Below, piece by piece: positions 43,946 to 51,772 of a DNA stretch of 64,000 nucleotides. This stretch comes from Streptomyces sp. NBC_01241 (GTDB taxonomy: Bacteria > Actinomycetota > Actinomycetes > Streptomycetales > Streptomycetaceae). Position 1 is the first letter of the stretch; each line of letters starts with the position of its first letter. The notes under the pieces were generated by a model. The model was not told the DNA's origin. It was given only the letters and a program-made list of their open reading frames with translations, and ran no database searches. The translations under genes were made by a program, and so were the position numbers. Location of the stretch: assembly GCF_041435435.1 (NCBI RefSeq), contig NZ_CP108494.1, forward strand, positions 8,652,501-8,716,500, in the 5' to 3' direction.

Positions 43946-44880
43946 TCAGTCGCGCAACGCGCGACGGTGGTTGTCGCCGCGCAGGGCGCGCGTGCTGACA
44001 GCACAGGTCACGACCACGTAGTGCGCGGGGATGTCGACGTTGCCGGTCCGCTGGATCGCTTCGGTGATGATCAGTCCCGCGCATCCGGAGAAGACCGCGT
44101 TGGACAGCGAGTACGCCAGACCCAGGCCGGTGTAGCGGACACTGGTGGGGAACATCTCGGCGAGCATCGCGGGCCCTGGTCCCGCCATCAGGCCGACGAT
44201 GGCGCCGGCGGCGAAGACCGCGAGACTCTTGGCGGTCGTCGAGGCAGCATCACTCTGCAACACGTGCAGCAGGGGGAACGCGAGGACGGCCACGAGCACC
44301 GCCCCGGCCACCATCACCGGGCGTCGGCCGATCCGGTCGCTCAGGGAGCCCGCCGGGATGATGGAGGCCGCGAAGCCCAGTTGGCGAGGACCGTGGCGAC
44401 CAGGACCTGTCGGAACGTCGCGTTCAGCGTGCTCTGCAGGTAGGACGGCATGACGACCAGAAAGGTGTAGTTGGCCGCCGACCAGCCCATGAGCCGGCCG
44501 GCACCGAGCGCGATGGCCATGGCCACCTCACGTGCGGAGGCGGGAGCGGGCGGCACCGCTTGCGGGTGGCCTCCTGCATCCGAGGTCCGGGTCCGAGTCC
44601 GCCGGAAGGAAGGGGACTCCTCCAGCTTCAGCCGCAGCCGCAGGGCGGCGAGTCCCAGGGGCAGGGTCAGCGGGAACGGCAGCCGCCAGCCCGACCCGTT
44701 GAGCTCGGGCTCGGTCAGCACGCTTGCCAGCAGCGCCGCCACGCCCGCTCCGGCGAGCAGACCGAGCGCCACCGTGAAGGACTGCCAGGCCCCGTACAGG
44801 CTGCGCCTGCCCGGCGGGGCGAACTCCGTCTTGATCGAGGCGGCACCGCCGAACTTCGCTGTGACCGGCTTGCCGGGCGG
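43946..44880 (-). pseudogene. MFS transporter, N-truncated and frameshifted
   Basis: A metabolite:proton symporter-type MFS protein. EFAPPGRRSLYGAWQSFTVA and LGLLAGAGVAALLASVL, then FTLVVMP-like segments, run in one frame to LVATVLANW. A one-base loss near 44376-44378 (TGGGCTTC for TGGGGCTTC) breaks the frame. SLSDRIGRRPVMVAGAVLVA and PAMLAEMFPTSVRYTGLGLA continue in the next frame. The first helices are missing; the IS1182 composite is inserted at the upstream edge. It may have carried the AnmK substrate or an organic acid. Confidence 0.8.
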
Positions 44881-44904
44881 GCGAACGACTCTGGTGCGCA
44901 ATTC
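44881..44904. repeat. Left target duplication and terminal repeat of the IS1182 composite
   Basis: GCGAAC (44881-44886) is the target duplication, followed by terminal repeat GACTCTGGTGCGCAATTC (44887-44904). The partner copies are at 53198-53221. Confidence 0.9.
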
Positions 44905-44915
44905 CGGGTGGGTGG

Positions 44916-45100
44916 TCAGGCTGTGAGTCGGTAGCTGAGGCGGGTGAGGTTGCTGGTGCGGCTGCGGTCCAGTGGATGCTCGGTCCAGTGGGCGTCTAGG
45001 CGGACGACGTTGATCGCGGTGGCGGAGAAGGCGTGCTGGAGGCGGACTTTCGGCAGCCCGCGGTAGCGGGCCCGGCGGATGCCGGTGATGTCGAGTGCCT
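44916..45100 (-). pseudogene. IS1182 transposase, C-terminal piece (after the intron)
   Basis: Reads QALDITGIRRARYRGLPKVR, then LQHAFSATAINVVRLDAHWT, then EHPLDRSRTSNLTRLSYRLT and ends at TGA 44916. Joined to the piece ending at 49919 it recreates GVEGTIN-QALDITG, the family consensus across the junction, which shows that the intron boundary is exact and that splicing would restore the frame. Confidence 0.9.
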
Positions 45101-45176
45101 GTCGGGTAGCGGCGGCGCGTTGCCGCGCCGCCGCCCCCTGAGAACCGTGCGGGCGGGTTGGCCCCGCACACGGCTC
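45101..45176 (-). ncRNA. Group II intron domains V and VI
   Basis: Domain V: GAGCCGTGTGCGGGG-CCAA-CCCGCCCGCACGGTTC (positions 45176 down to 45142), the hallmark catalytic hairpin. Domain VI: GCGGCGGCGCG-GCAA-CGCGCCGCCGC with G-rich/CCC closure and an unpaired A seven nt from the 3' splice site, the expected lariat branch point. Confidence 0.88.
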
Positions 45177-45185
45177 AAGCAGGCC

Positions 45186-46219
45186 CTATGGCTCACGGGC
45201 GGGCAGAAGGCTGGGCCCCTTGCCGGTGGCGGTGACAAGCCGTTGTCGGCAGTGGGCGTGCAGGAGTTGGGCGGGTGGGGCGTCCGGTGTGCCCGGCCCG
45301 GTGATGACGATCGCCTTGCGGCTGATCGCTTTGCGGGTCGCCCGCAGCCACTGCTCCCACGCGATGGGGCTGGACGGCGGATGGTCAGCGTGCAGCAGAA
45401 GAGCCCCGCAGAGCGGACAGCGGCCGTTCTGGCGGTTGAGCAGGTGCCAGTCGGCCTTGTCGATCAGCGGGATCACGTCCTTGCGCCGCCGCCGGGCCCA
45501 GTACTCGGTCAGTGCCGGGTCATCCGGAGACGCCCCGAACTTGACGAGCTGGTGCCGGACGATCTTCGTCCACGCGAACTTGGTGAGGAACCGTCCGCTG
45601 CCGCGGTCTCCGAAGACCCACCGGTCACCCCGGCGGGGGTTGAACTCTCCGAAGTAGCGGTGCACGATCCAGTCCTTTGGCTTGTTCGCGTGTTCGTGCT
45701 TGGCCCACTTGTAGGCGAGCTGCCACACGTAGAAGTCCAGCGAGCTGAAGACCCTGCTGGACACCCCGATCCGGAAGTAGGCGGACCAGCCCCGGATGAT
45801 CGGGTTGAGGGTCCTGATCACCGCCTCGGCATTGGACCCGCGCAGGTCCCACATCTCGGCGGCGAGCCGTTTCCGGATCCGTTTCACGGACGCCTTGCTG
45901 GGTTTGATCAGCAGTTTCCGGTTGCGATACAGCCGGACGTGGAAGCCCAGGAAGCAGAAGCCCTCGGTGAGGCGCACGATGCGCGTCTTGTCCTCGTTGA
46001 AGGCGAGCCCTCTGGGTTCCAGCCAGGCGGCGAGCCGCTGCTTGACCTCCTCGGCCTGCTCACGGCTGTGGCACATCGCCACCAGATCGTCTGCGTACCT
46101 CACCAGCACGGGGCTCTTGCGCATCACGCTCCCGGCGTGGATGCCGCTCGCGTGATACCGCACCCCGGCGGCCTCCTCCATTCCGTGCAGAGCCACGTTC
46201 ATCAGCGCGGGGCTGATCA
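45186..46219 (-). pseudogene. ltrA: Group II intron RT/maturase, C-terminal piece
   Basis: Continues the RT after the insertion: (GV)ISPALMNVALHGMEEAAG, then VLVRYADDLVAMCHSREQAE (the YADD active site), NEDKTRIVRLTEGFCFLGFH, and the thumb/maturase X region with RTLNPIIRGWSAYFRIGVSS. The end is an HNH endonuclease domain (NRQNGRCPLCGALLLHADHP ... LLHAHCRQRL). It has no start of its own. With one TGATCA copy removed it joins the N-terminal piece in frame (607 codons including stop). Confidence 0.9.
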
Positions 46220-46242
46220 CGCCCCCAACGCAATGGGCAACT
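46214..46242. repeat. Left junction (att) of the recombinase element
   Basis: TGATCA (46214-46219) followed by CGCCCCCAACGCAATGGG and CAACT. It is the inverted copy of the sequence at 48447-48475 with one mismatch over the 23-bp arm. Confidence 0.88.
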
Positions 46243-46334
46243 TCTGCTTCGAGGTGACGCTCGGCTACCGGCGCTTGGAACTCCTTCCTCGCGCGGAGGG
46301 TAAGGAGCGTCACAATGGGTAGTAGGTTTGTGAC

Positions 46335-46682
46335 ATGGTGCGTGGTGATCGTGTCGATAGCGTCGAGTACGCCCGGCGGGTCAACGCCGCCGCGGATCTG
46401 GTCGGGGCGGGTGCGCCCGTGGCCGCAGCCGCCCGCACGTTGGCGAGTAGGTACGGGGTGTCGGTGCGTCAGGCACGCCGGTATCTGGAGCAGGCCATGG
46501 CCGCTGGACATCTCGAAGTCCCCGAGTCGAGCGTGGTGTTCACTGTCAAGCTGCCGGAATCGCTGGCAGGACAGATCCGCGCCCGTGCCCACGAGAGCGA
46601 CCGGGCGATCTCCGCGGTGGTGGCCCAGGCCCTGGCCGAATTCCTTGAGCGGGGTGCCCCGGAGGGGCGGCCGGGCAGGTGA
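46335..46682 (+). CDS. Small HTH plus ribbon-helix-helix DNA-binding protein of the recombinase element
   Basis: 115 residues. The N-terminal part has a Hin/MerR-like helix-turn-helix (AADLVGAGAPVAAAARTLASRYGVSVRQARRYLEQAM). The C-terminal part looks like a ribbon-helix-helix dimer module (SVVFTVKLPESLAGQIRARAHESDRAISAVVAQALAEFL). This suggests a protein binding the element ends or its own promoter, for example as recombination directionality factor or repressor. It overlaps the next ORF by GTGA and is the first gene of a three-gene unit ending in the recombinase. Confidence 0.75.
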   Translation: MVRGDRVDSVEYARRVNAAADLVGAGAPVAAAARTLASRYGVSVRQARRYLEQAMAAGHLEVPESSVVFTVKLPESLAGQIRARAHESDRAISAVVAQALAEFLERGAPEGRPGR

Positions 46683-46927
46683 GCGGCCGGCCGGTGGAGG
46701 TGGAGGCGGTCTTCGACCGTCATGCGGCGGCGGACTTGTCCGCGGCCTATGCGGCGTTGGTTCCGCAGCGGCGGGCCCGGATACGGGATCGCCTGGAGCA
46801 GGCAGGAGTGAGCGATGACCAGCGTGGCGATCTACGCCCGGGTGTCCTCGGCCCGGCAGAAGAAGGACCAGACGATCAGCTCGCAGACCGCGGCCCTGCG
46901 CGCGCACGTCGCAGAACAGCGTCTTGA
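46679..46927 (+). CDS. Small coupled ORF of the recombinase element
   Basis: Up to 82 residues from GTG 46679, which overlaps the preceding stop (GTGA). EVEAVFDRHAAADLSAAYAA, then LVPQRRARIRDRLEQAGVSD appear protein-like (amphipathic helices). The last 37 codons overlap the recombinase gene in another frame. Function is unknown; it may be a short recombinase partner. Reality is supported by coupling on both sides, not by family recognition. Confidence 0.5.
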   Translation: MSGRPVEVEAVFDRHAAADLSAAYAALVPQRRARIRDRLEQAGVSDDQRGDLRPGVLGPAEEGPDDQLADRGPARARRRTAS

Positions 46928-49082
46928 GCTGCCCGAGGAGTGGGTGTTCGAGGACGAGGGGCACTCCGGGGCGACCCTGGTGCGGCCCGCGCTGGAGCGG
47001 CTGCGCGACCTGGTCGCCCAGGTCGGCGTGGATGTGGTGCTGTGCTATGCGCCCGACCGCCTCGCCCGCAAGTTCGCTTACCAGGCCCTGCTGGTCGAGG
47101 AGTTCGCCCGGGCAGGCACCCGGGTGGAGTTCGTCCGCGGCCCACGCGGCGACAGCCCCGAGGACCAGCTGATGGTCCAGTTCCAGGGCATGTTCGCCGA
47201 GTACGAGAAGGCCCAGCTGATGGAACGCTACCGGCGCGGGAAGACCTACCGGGCCCGCTCGGGGGCGGTGAACGTGCTGGGCGGAGCCCCGTTCGGCTAC
47301 CGCTACCTGCGCAAGACCCCCGAGTGCGGGGCCACCTACGAGATCGTCGAGTCCGAGGCGGCGCTGGTGGTCGAGCTGTTCCGCCGCTATACCGACGACG
47401 GGGTCTCCATCGCGGACCTGACCCGCTGGCTCACCGACAGCGGCACTCCCACCCGCACCGGCAAGACCCGCTGGGACCGCAGCGTGGTCTGGGGCATGCT
47501 CAAAAACCCCGCCTACCAAGGGCAGGCAGCCTTCGGCAAGACCCAGATCCTCCACGAGTCCCCGGGCCTGAACCGCCGGGCCCGCCTGGAGGGCCGCAGC
47601 ACTCCGCGCGCCGTCAAGACCGCCGACCGCCCCCGCGAGGAGTGGATCACCATCCCCGTTCCCGCGCTCGTCACCCCGGCCACCTTCGAACGCGCCGCCC
47701 AGCGGCTCGCCGACAACAAGCGCTTCGCTTCGCGCAACAGCAAGGTCCCCTCCCTGCTTCAGGGGCTGTCGGCCTGTGTGAGCTGCGGATACGGCTACTA
47801 CCGCACCTCGACCACTACTTCCTCCGGCAAGAAGATCTACTACTACCGGTGCCTGGGCTCCGACGACTACCGCTACGCGGGCGGCCGGGTCTGCACCAAC
47901 AAGCCCGTCCGCGCCGACTACCTCGACACCGTCGTCTGGGACCACATCATCGGCATGATCGCCGACCCGCACCTGATCCGGTCCGAGATCGACAAGCGGC
48001 TGGACCGTGCCCGCACCTCCGACCCCGCCACCCGCCAGCGCAGCCGTCTCGAACTGGCCCTGGCCAAGGCCACCGCAGCGATCACGCGCATGATCGAGGC
48101 GTTCCAGGAACAGCTCGTCACCATCGATGAACTGCGGGCCCGGATGCCCGGCCTGCGGGCCCGGGAGAGTAACCTGCGTGGCCAACTCGACGCGCTGGAA
48201 GCCCAGCTCGCCGACCGCGACGCCTACCTCAAGCTCGCTGACGACCTCGAAGGCTTCCTCGCCCAGCTCCGCGAGAACGCTGGGACAGCCGAGGTCCCCG
48301 AGCGCCAGCGCGTCCTGAGGCTCCTCGTCAAGGACGTCCTCGTCGGCCCCGAGAAGATCACCATCCGGCACCGCATACCCGTGCGTGAGCGCACCGCCGA
48401 CGACCAGCATCAAGATCAAGACGCTACGGAGGGTGACTCATGCCCGAGTTACCCATTGCGTTGGGGGCGTGATCACACCGCCCTGGGGAGTTCCCTCCCC
48501 GGTCTCGGTGAGCCGACCGTCCTCGACCACACCGGCCCGCAGCCACTGCGCGACCAGTTCCCGCGCGGGAAACGTGCCGAGCCGCCGGAGCAAGTGATCA
48601 TGGTCGATCCGGTCGAATGCCGCCGCCAGGTCCGCGTCAAGTACCCATGGCCGACCAGGGTTGGGGCCCCGGCAGGTCAGAAAGATGGACTCGATCGCGT
48701 CATGACAGCCACGGCCGGGCCTGAATCCGTAGGACCTCGGCTCGAACCGTGCCTCCCACTCGGGCTCCAGAGCACCAAGGACCACAGCCTGAAGACAGCG
48801 GTCCAAGATCACGGGAATGCCGAGCGGACGCCGACGCCCGTCGGGCTTCGGCACATACACCCGTCTGACGGGCCGGGCCGTCCACGACTCGGAGCGGTGC
48901 TGCACCCAGTCGGCCACCTCGGCCTTGCCGGGCGCGGTCAGCACCACCTTGCCGTCGACGCCCGCCGTCTCGCGGCCAGCGTTGACCTCCGTCACCCGCC
49001 GCACCGCATGCAGTGCGTTGGCGCGGGAACGGAGCATCAGCTTCTGCAAATTGCGGACCCTCTTCAGGTCCCCTGCCTGTGA
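46815..49082 (+). CDS. Large serine recombinase; frame runs out of the element
   Basis: Start ATG 46815 inside the preceding ORF. The catalytic domain (1-150) opens TSVAIYARVSSARQKKDQT, with Ser about residue 10, and has CYAPDRLARK. A recombinase domain follows (about 165-290; GGAPFGYRYLRKTPE, YTDDGVSIADLTRWLTDSGTPTRTGKTRW), then a zinc ribbon (CVSCGYGYYR...YRCLG...GGRVCTNK), a coiled coil (about 400-475) and LLVKDVLVGPEKITIRHRIP. This is the domain order of phiC31/TnpX-type integrases. The element ends at about codon 552 (SYPLRWGRDH). The frame then continues about 200 codons through antisense RT sequence to 49082, so the encoded protein has a host-derived tail. Confidence 0.9.
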   Translation: MTSVAIYARVSSARQKKDQTISSQTAALRAHVAEQRLELPEEWVFEDEGHSGATLVRPALERLRDLVAQVGVDVVLCYAPDRLARKFAYQALLVEEFARAGTRVEFVRGPRGDSPEDQLMVQFQGMFAEYEKAQLMERYRRGKTYRARSGAVNVLGGAPFGYRYLRKTPECGATYEIVESEAALVVELFRRYTDDGVSIADLTRWLTDSGTPTRTGKTRWDRSVVWGMLKNPAYQGQAAFGKTQILHESPGLNRRARLEGRSTPRAVKTADRPREEWITIPVPALVTPATFERAAQRLADNKRFASRNSKVPSLLQGLSACVSCGYGYYRTSTTTSSGKKIYYYRCLGSDDYRYAGGRVCTNKPVRADYLDTVVWDHIIGMIADPHLIRSEIDKRLDRARTSDPATRQRSRLELALAKATAAITRMIEAFQEQLVTIDELRARMPGLRARESNLRGQLDALEAQLADRDAYLKLADDLEGFLAQLRENAGTAEVPERQRVLRLLVKDVLVGPEKITIRHRIPVRERTADDQHQDQDATEGDSCPSYPLRWGRDHTALGSSLPGLGEPTVLDHTGPQPLRDQFPRGKRAEPPEQVIMVDPVECRRQVRVKYPWPTRVGAPAGQKDGLDRVMTATAGPESVGPRLEPCLPLGLQSTKDHSLKTAVQDHGNAERTPTPVGLRHIHPSDGPGRPRLGAVLHPVGHLGLAGRGQHHLAVDARRLAASVDLRHPPHRMQCVGAGTEHQLLQIADPLQVPCL
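48447..48475. repeat. Right junction (att) of the recombinase element
   Basis: AGTTACCCATTG then CGTTGGGGGCG followed by TGATCA (48470-48475). Joined head to tail with the left end it gives a 52-bp palindrome with a TGATCA centre and a single mismatch. Confidence 0.88.
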
Positions 49083-49262
49083 CGCCGTGAAGATCCTCTG
49101 CCGCAGCCGCCGTACGTCGTCATCCACCCGCTGCCAGTCGATCGACAGCCAGTCGGTGACATCGTCCTCGGGTCCGTTCACCACCGCGATCACAGCCGGA
49201 GCGGCATCTGCCATCCCGGCCTCCTTCACCGCCTTGGTGTCCAACTTGTCCCTCGGTTCCAT
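48470..49262 (-). pseudogene. ltrA: Group II intron RT/maturase, N-terminal piece
   Basis: From ATG 49262: RT-0 and fingers (RLRQRIFTASQAGDLKRVRN, NAGRETAGVDGKV), RVYVPKPDGRRRPLGIPVIL, CLQAVVLGALEPEWEARFEP, RSYGFRPGRGCHDAIESIFL and WVLDADLAAAFDRIDHDHLL, with the first catalytic Asp. It ends at GTPQGGVI, exactly where the recombinase element enters. On its own it would read a few element codons (TPPTQWVTRA) and stop, giving an RT without the YADD site. Confidence 0.9.
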
Positions 49263-49918
49263 CGCCTTCGGTCATCGTCACTTCACAGGCCCACCAGACC
49301 CACGTCAGCACCCTTTCGGGTCCGGGCAGCTGCCCGTATCCGGCCGGTTATACGAGACGACCGGCGGAGGGGCCGGTCATCGTGTCCCGCTTTCCCGCTG
49401 CCTTTCGGCCGCCGGCGTTCGCTTCTTGGGTCCTCCTGTTCCCGCCGGGGAGTTGAGCTCTCCTCGCGGTCGGCCAACCGGGCACCGGATAACCGGCCCC
49501 GGACCCCGACGGGGTTTCCGCGTTGCACACGTACGAGATCCGACTGGGGTGGGCGCCCCCTATGCCCCGGGAACAGCGGTGTCCTACGACTGCAACTCAC
49601 CTCTTACAGTCGCCGCTTGCCGCCTCTCAACGGCCGGTTCCTGGACTCCGGCAGAGCGATCCATCATCCGGAGCTGATACCTGACGAGACATCAACCAGG
49701 GGTTCACTCGTCGTTCGCCCGTCCAGTCTTCCCCTTCGCCTGTGGTCCCCGGATGGCACGGGCACCCTTGGGCTTGACCCCCTGAGCTCCGCACCCCGCG
49801 GTTACCCGCAACGCACGTCAGGGTGGGGACAGACCCTGGACACTGGCCCGGAACTACACCTTCAACATCGAACCTCCACTCGGTGTGTTCACTCGTATCG
49901 TGCGCCCTCGTGTCGCAC
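49263..49918 (-). ncRNA. Group II intron 5' ribozyme region (domains I-IV)
   Basis: 656 nt between the 5' splice site GTGCGAC (49918-49912) and the RT start. No protein motif is seen in either strand. GC-rich pairing typical of domains I-III is expected here; I did not fold it. Confidence 0.7.
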
Positions 49919-50104
49919 GGTTGATGGTTCCTTCCACTCCGGCCCGCAGGGCGTACTTGTCCTTCCAGGTCTTGGTCTTCTGTTCGGCGCGGGCGGCGGC
50001 GAGGACGGTGTGCAGGTGCTCGGGGTAGAGGGTGAGCATGCGGTTGCCGCGCCGGGCCGAGGTGCACTCGGGTCGGACGGGGCATGCTTGGCAGTCCGTC
50101 TTAG
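49919..50104 (-). pseudogene. IS1182 transposase, middle piece
   Basis: Reads (AK)TDCQACPVRPECTSARRGNR, then MLTLYPEHLHTVLAAARAEQ, then KTKTWKDKYALRAGVEGTIN and stops at the intron's first base. On its upstream side CTTAG (50100-50104) is the IS1380 target duplication. Rejoining gives EFA-KTDCQAC, the family consensus. Confidence 0.9.
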
Positions 50105-51772
50105 CCTCGATCCGCCGAGGTGGTTTGAGAGTGGTCTTTTGATCGGCTTTGGGTCGGGTGGTCGGGTGAGGGCAGGTTGTGTCCGCTGGTCTGCCCAGCT
50201 TTTCCACGGGTTCGGTTCCGGTCGGGCCCTGGTGGGCGGGGTGATCAGGGGCTGTTCGTGTCAGCCGGGTGGTCCGTGGACGGTGTCGAAGAGGTGTGTC
50301 CAGGCGTGTTGCCAGGGCCAGTTGTGTGGCAGGTGCAGGGTGATGCGTCGTGCGGAGCGGGCGATCCGGGCCGGGACCTGGACCAGGTGGGCGCGGAGGG
50401 TGGCGGTGGTGGCCTTGGTATGGAAGGGCGAGGTCAGTGCACCGGCAGCCCGCAGCAGGTTGTAGGTCATCGCCCACAGGGTCAGCCAGGCCGCGTTGGC
50501 GTGGAAGTGTCCGGAGGGCAGGTGGGCCAGGGCGCCGGCTTTGCTGTCGGCGATGACCTGCTCGATTACGGCGTGGTGGCGGTGTTCCCGCTCGGTCTGC
50601 AGGGTTTCGGTGGGCCGGTCGGTGAAGAAGGGGTGGTAGCGCCAGACGGGGAACAGTTCGCCCTGTTCATCGATGACGGCGGGTTTGGCCAGGTCACGGA
50701 CCCGGCGCACGATCAGCCGGGCAGTGACCCGCTCGCTCTTCTCCCGGCTCGTGAAGGCGGTGTACTGGGGTATCTCGGCAACTTCGGCGTCCGAGATGAG
50801 CTCACCGGTTTCGGGGTCGGGCACCGCGGTCGGGTAACTGATCTGCTGCCAGGCATCCTCGGGAATGCTGTGGACGGCCCGTTTGATGGAGGGGTTCATG
50901 CCGGTGGTGATGGAGAAGTGCGCTCCGGCCCGGCGGCAGGCGGCGATCACCGCGGCGTTGTAGAACTGCGAGTCCGCGCGCAGGATCCGGGTGCCGGTGC
51001 AGCCGGCCTCGGCGGCGGTGGACAGGGCCTCGGCCACGAACTTCGGGGCGCCCCGGGAGTCGGCGGCCTTCCCGCGGCGCATCCGCACCGTGGCGATCAC
51101 CGGCCGGGAGTACGGGGTGCAGACCGTGGCCAGCAGGGGGTGCAGAGTACGAATGCCCTTGAACCGGCCGTACTCGGCGCCCTGCTTGGCCCGCCCGTAG
51201 ACCCGCTTATGGGTGCTGTCGACGTCGATGAACGCCAGCTTGTCCGCACCGGGCAGCAGCGGAGTGTGCGCGGCCAGCGCGGCAAGAAACGTCCGGTGCA
51301 CGGAGTGAAGTTGAAGCGCATGGCCGTGGGTGAACGCACGCAGGAACGTGCCCAGCGTGGACGGGGCGCGAATACCGCCGAACAGGGCCGGCATCGCGCC
51401 ATGCCGCAGCACGTCCAGGTCGTCGATGCTGTCCGCACCCGCGACCATCCCGGCCACGATGCCGGTGACCTTGGCATCCGCCGCAGCCCCCGCACCGTTC
51501 CTCGCTCCGGTCAGCTTCACCTTCGCAGCCACCAGGTCCGACAGGCCGCACCGCTCGGCCAGCCGCATCACCGGAACCAGCCCCGCATACGCGACCAGAT
51601 TCGGGTCATCGAACGCAGCGGAGACCGCTGCCGGAGTGTGGGAAACTTGCATCTACGAGGTGCCTTGCTGATTGTGCGTGCTGGAAGCGTCAGAACTCCC
51701 ATCATCGCAGGTCAGCAGGCACCTCTTCTCGTTTCCTCATCCACAGGACACGAGCCGCTCGGCGGATCGAGG
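50105..51772 (-). mobile_element. IS1380-type element inserted in the IS1182 transposase
   Basis: 1668 bp, bounded by perfect 15-bp inverted repeats CCTCGATCCGCCGAG (50105-50119) and CTCGGCGGATCGAGG (51758-51772), and flanked by CTTAG direct duplications (50100-50104 and 51773-51777). One intact transposase gene. The region upstream of the gene holds an imperfect inverted repeat (GAGGTGCC...GGCACCTC, about 51657-51725). Confidence 0.93.
50261..51652 (-). CDS. IS1380-family DDE transposase
   Basis: 463 residues, complete and without lesions. Typical IS1380 blocks are present: GLVPVMRLAERCGLSDLVAA, DDLDVLRHGAMPALFGGIRA, then KLAFIDVDSTHKRVYG (first Asp), TRILRADSQFYN (second Asp), and the C-terminal YRHHAVIEQVIADSKAGALA (Glu). 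SAWLTLWAMTYNLLRAAGAL-like closing helices follow. The element has intact ends and duplications, so it is probably recent and active. Confidence 0.93.
   Translation of the reverse strand: MQVSHTPAAVSAAFDDPNLVAYAGLVPVMRLAERCGLSDLVAAKVKLTGARNGAGAAADAKVTGIVAGMVAGADSIDDLDVLRHGAMPALFGGIRAPSTLGTFLRAFTHGHALQLHSVHRTFLAALAAHTPLLPGADKLAFIDVDSTHKRVYGRAKQGAEYGRFKGIRTLHPLLATVCTPYSRPVIATVRMRRGKAADSRGAPKFVAEALSTAAEAGCTGTRILRADSQFYNAAVIAACRRAGAHFSITTGMNPSIKRAVHSIPEDAWQQISYPTAVPDPETGELISDAEVAEIPQYTAFTSREKSERVTARLIVRRVRDLAKPAVIDEQGELFPVWRYHPFFTDRPTETLQTEREHRHHAVIEQVIADSKAGALAHLPSGHFHANAAWLTLWAMTYNLLRAAGALTSPFHTKATTATLRAHLVQVPARIARSARRITLHLPHNWPWQHAWTHLFDTVHGPPG

Larger units (their letters stand above)
46220..48469 (+). 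mobile_element. 2.25-kb serine-recombinase element inside the intron RT gene
   Basis: Lies between two TGATCA copies in the RT codons for QGG-VIS-PAL. Its ends are 23-bp inverted repeats (one mismatch). It carries a small HTH/RHH gene, a small coupled ORF and a large serine recombinase, all plus strand, opposite to the RT. Excision leaving one TGATCA restores the RT frame. No transposase of DDE type is present, so the recombinase is the likely mover. Confidence 0.85.
45101..49918 (-). mobile_element. Group II intron in the IS1182 transposase gene, interrupted by a recombinase element
   Basis: The 5' end reads GTGCGACACGAGG (from 49918), matching the GUGYG consensus. The 3' end reads ...CTACCCGAC with a bulged branch A. 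Without its guest the intron is about 2.56 kb, the usual size. It encodes an RT/maturase with HNH domain, has about 650 nt of ribozyme sequence 5' of the ORF, and has domains V and VI after it. Insertion is sense to the transposase, so RNA splicing could have masked it. Confidence 0.9.

Noticed and set aside
46220..48469. IS607-type element (small serine transposase plus TnpB)
   Set aside because: The recombinase is of the large serine type with zinc ribbon and coiled coil, no TnpB is present in the element, and the ends are long inverted repeats.
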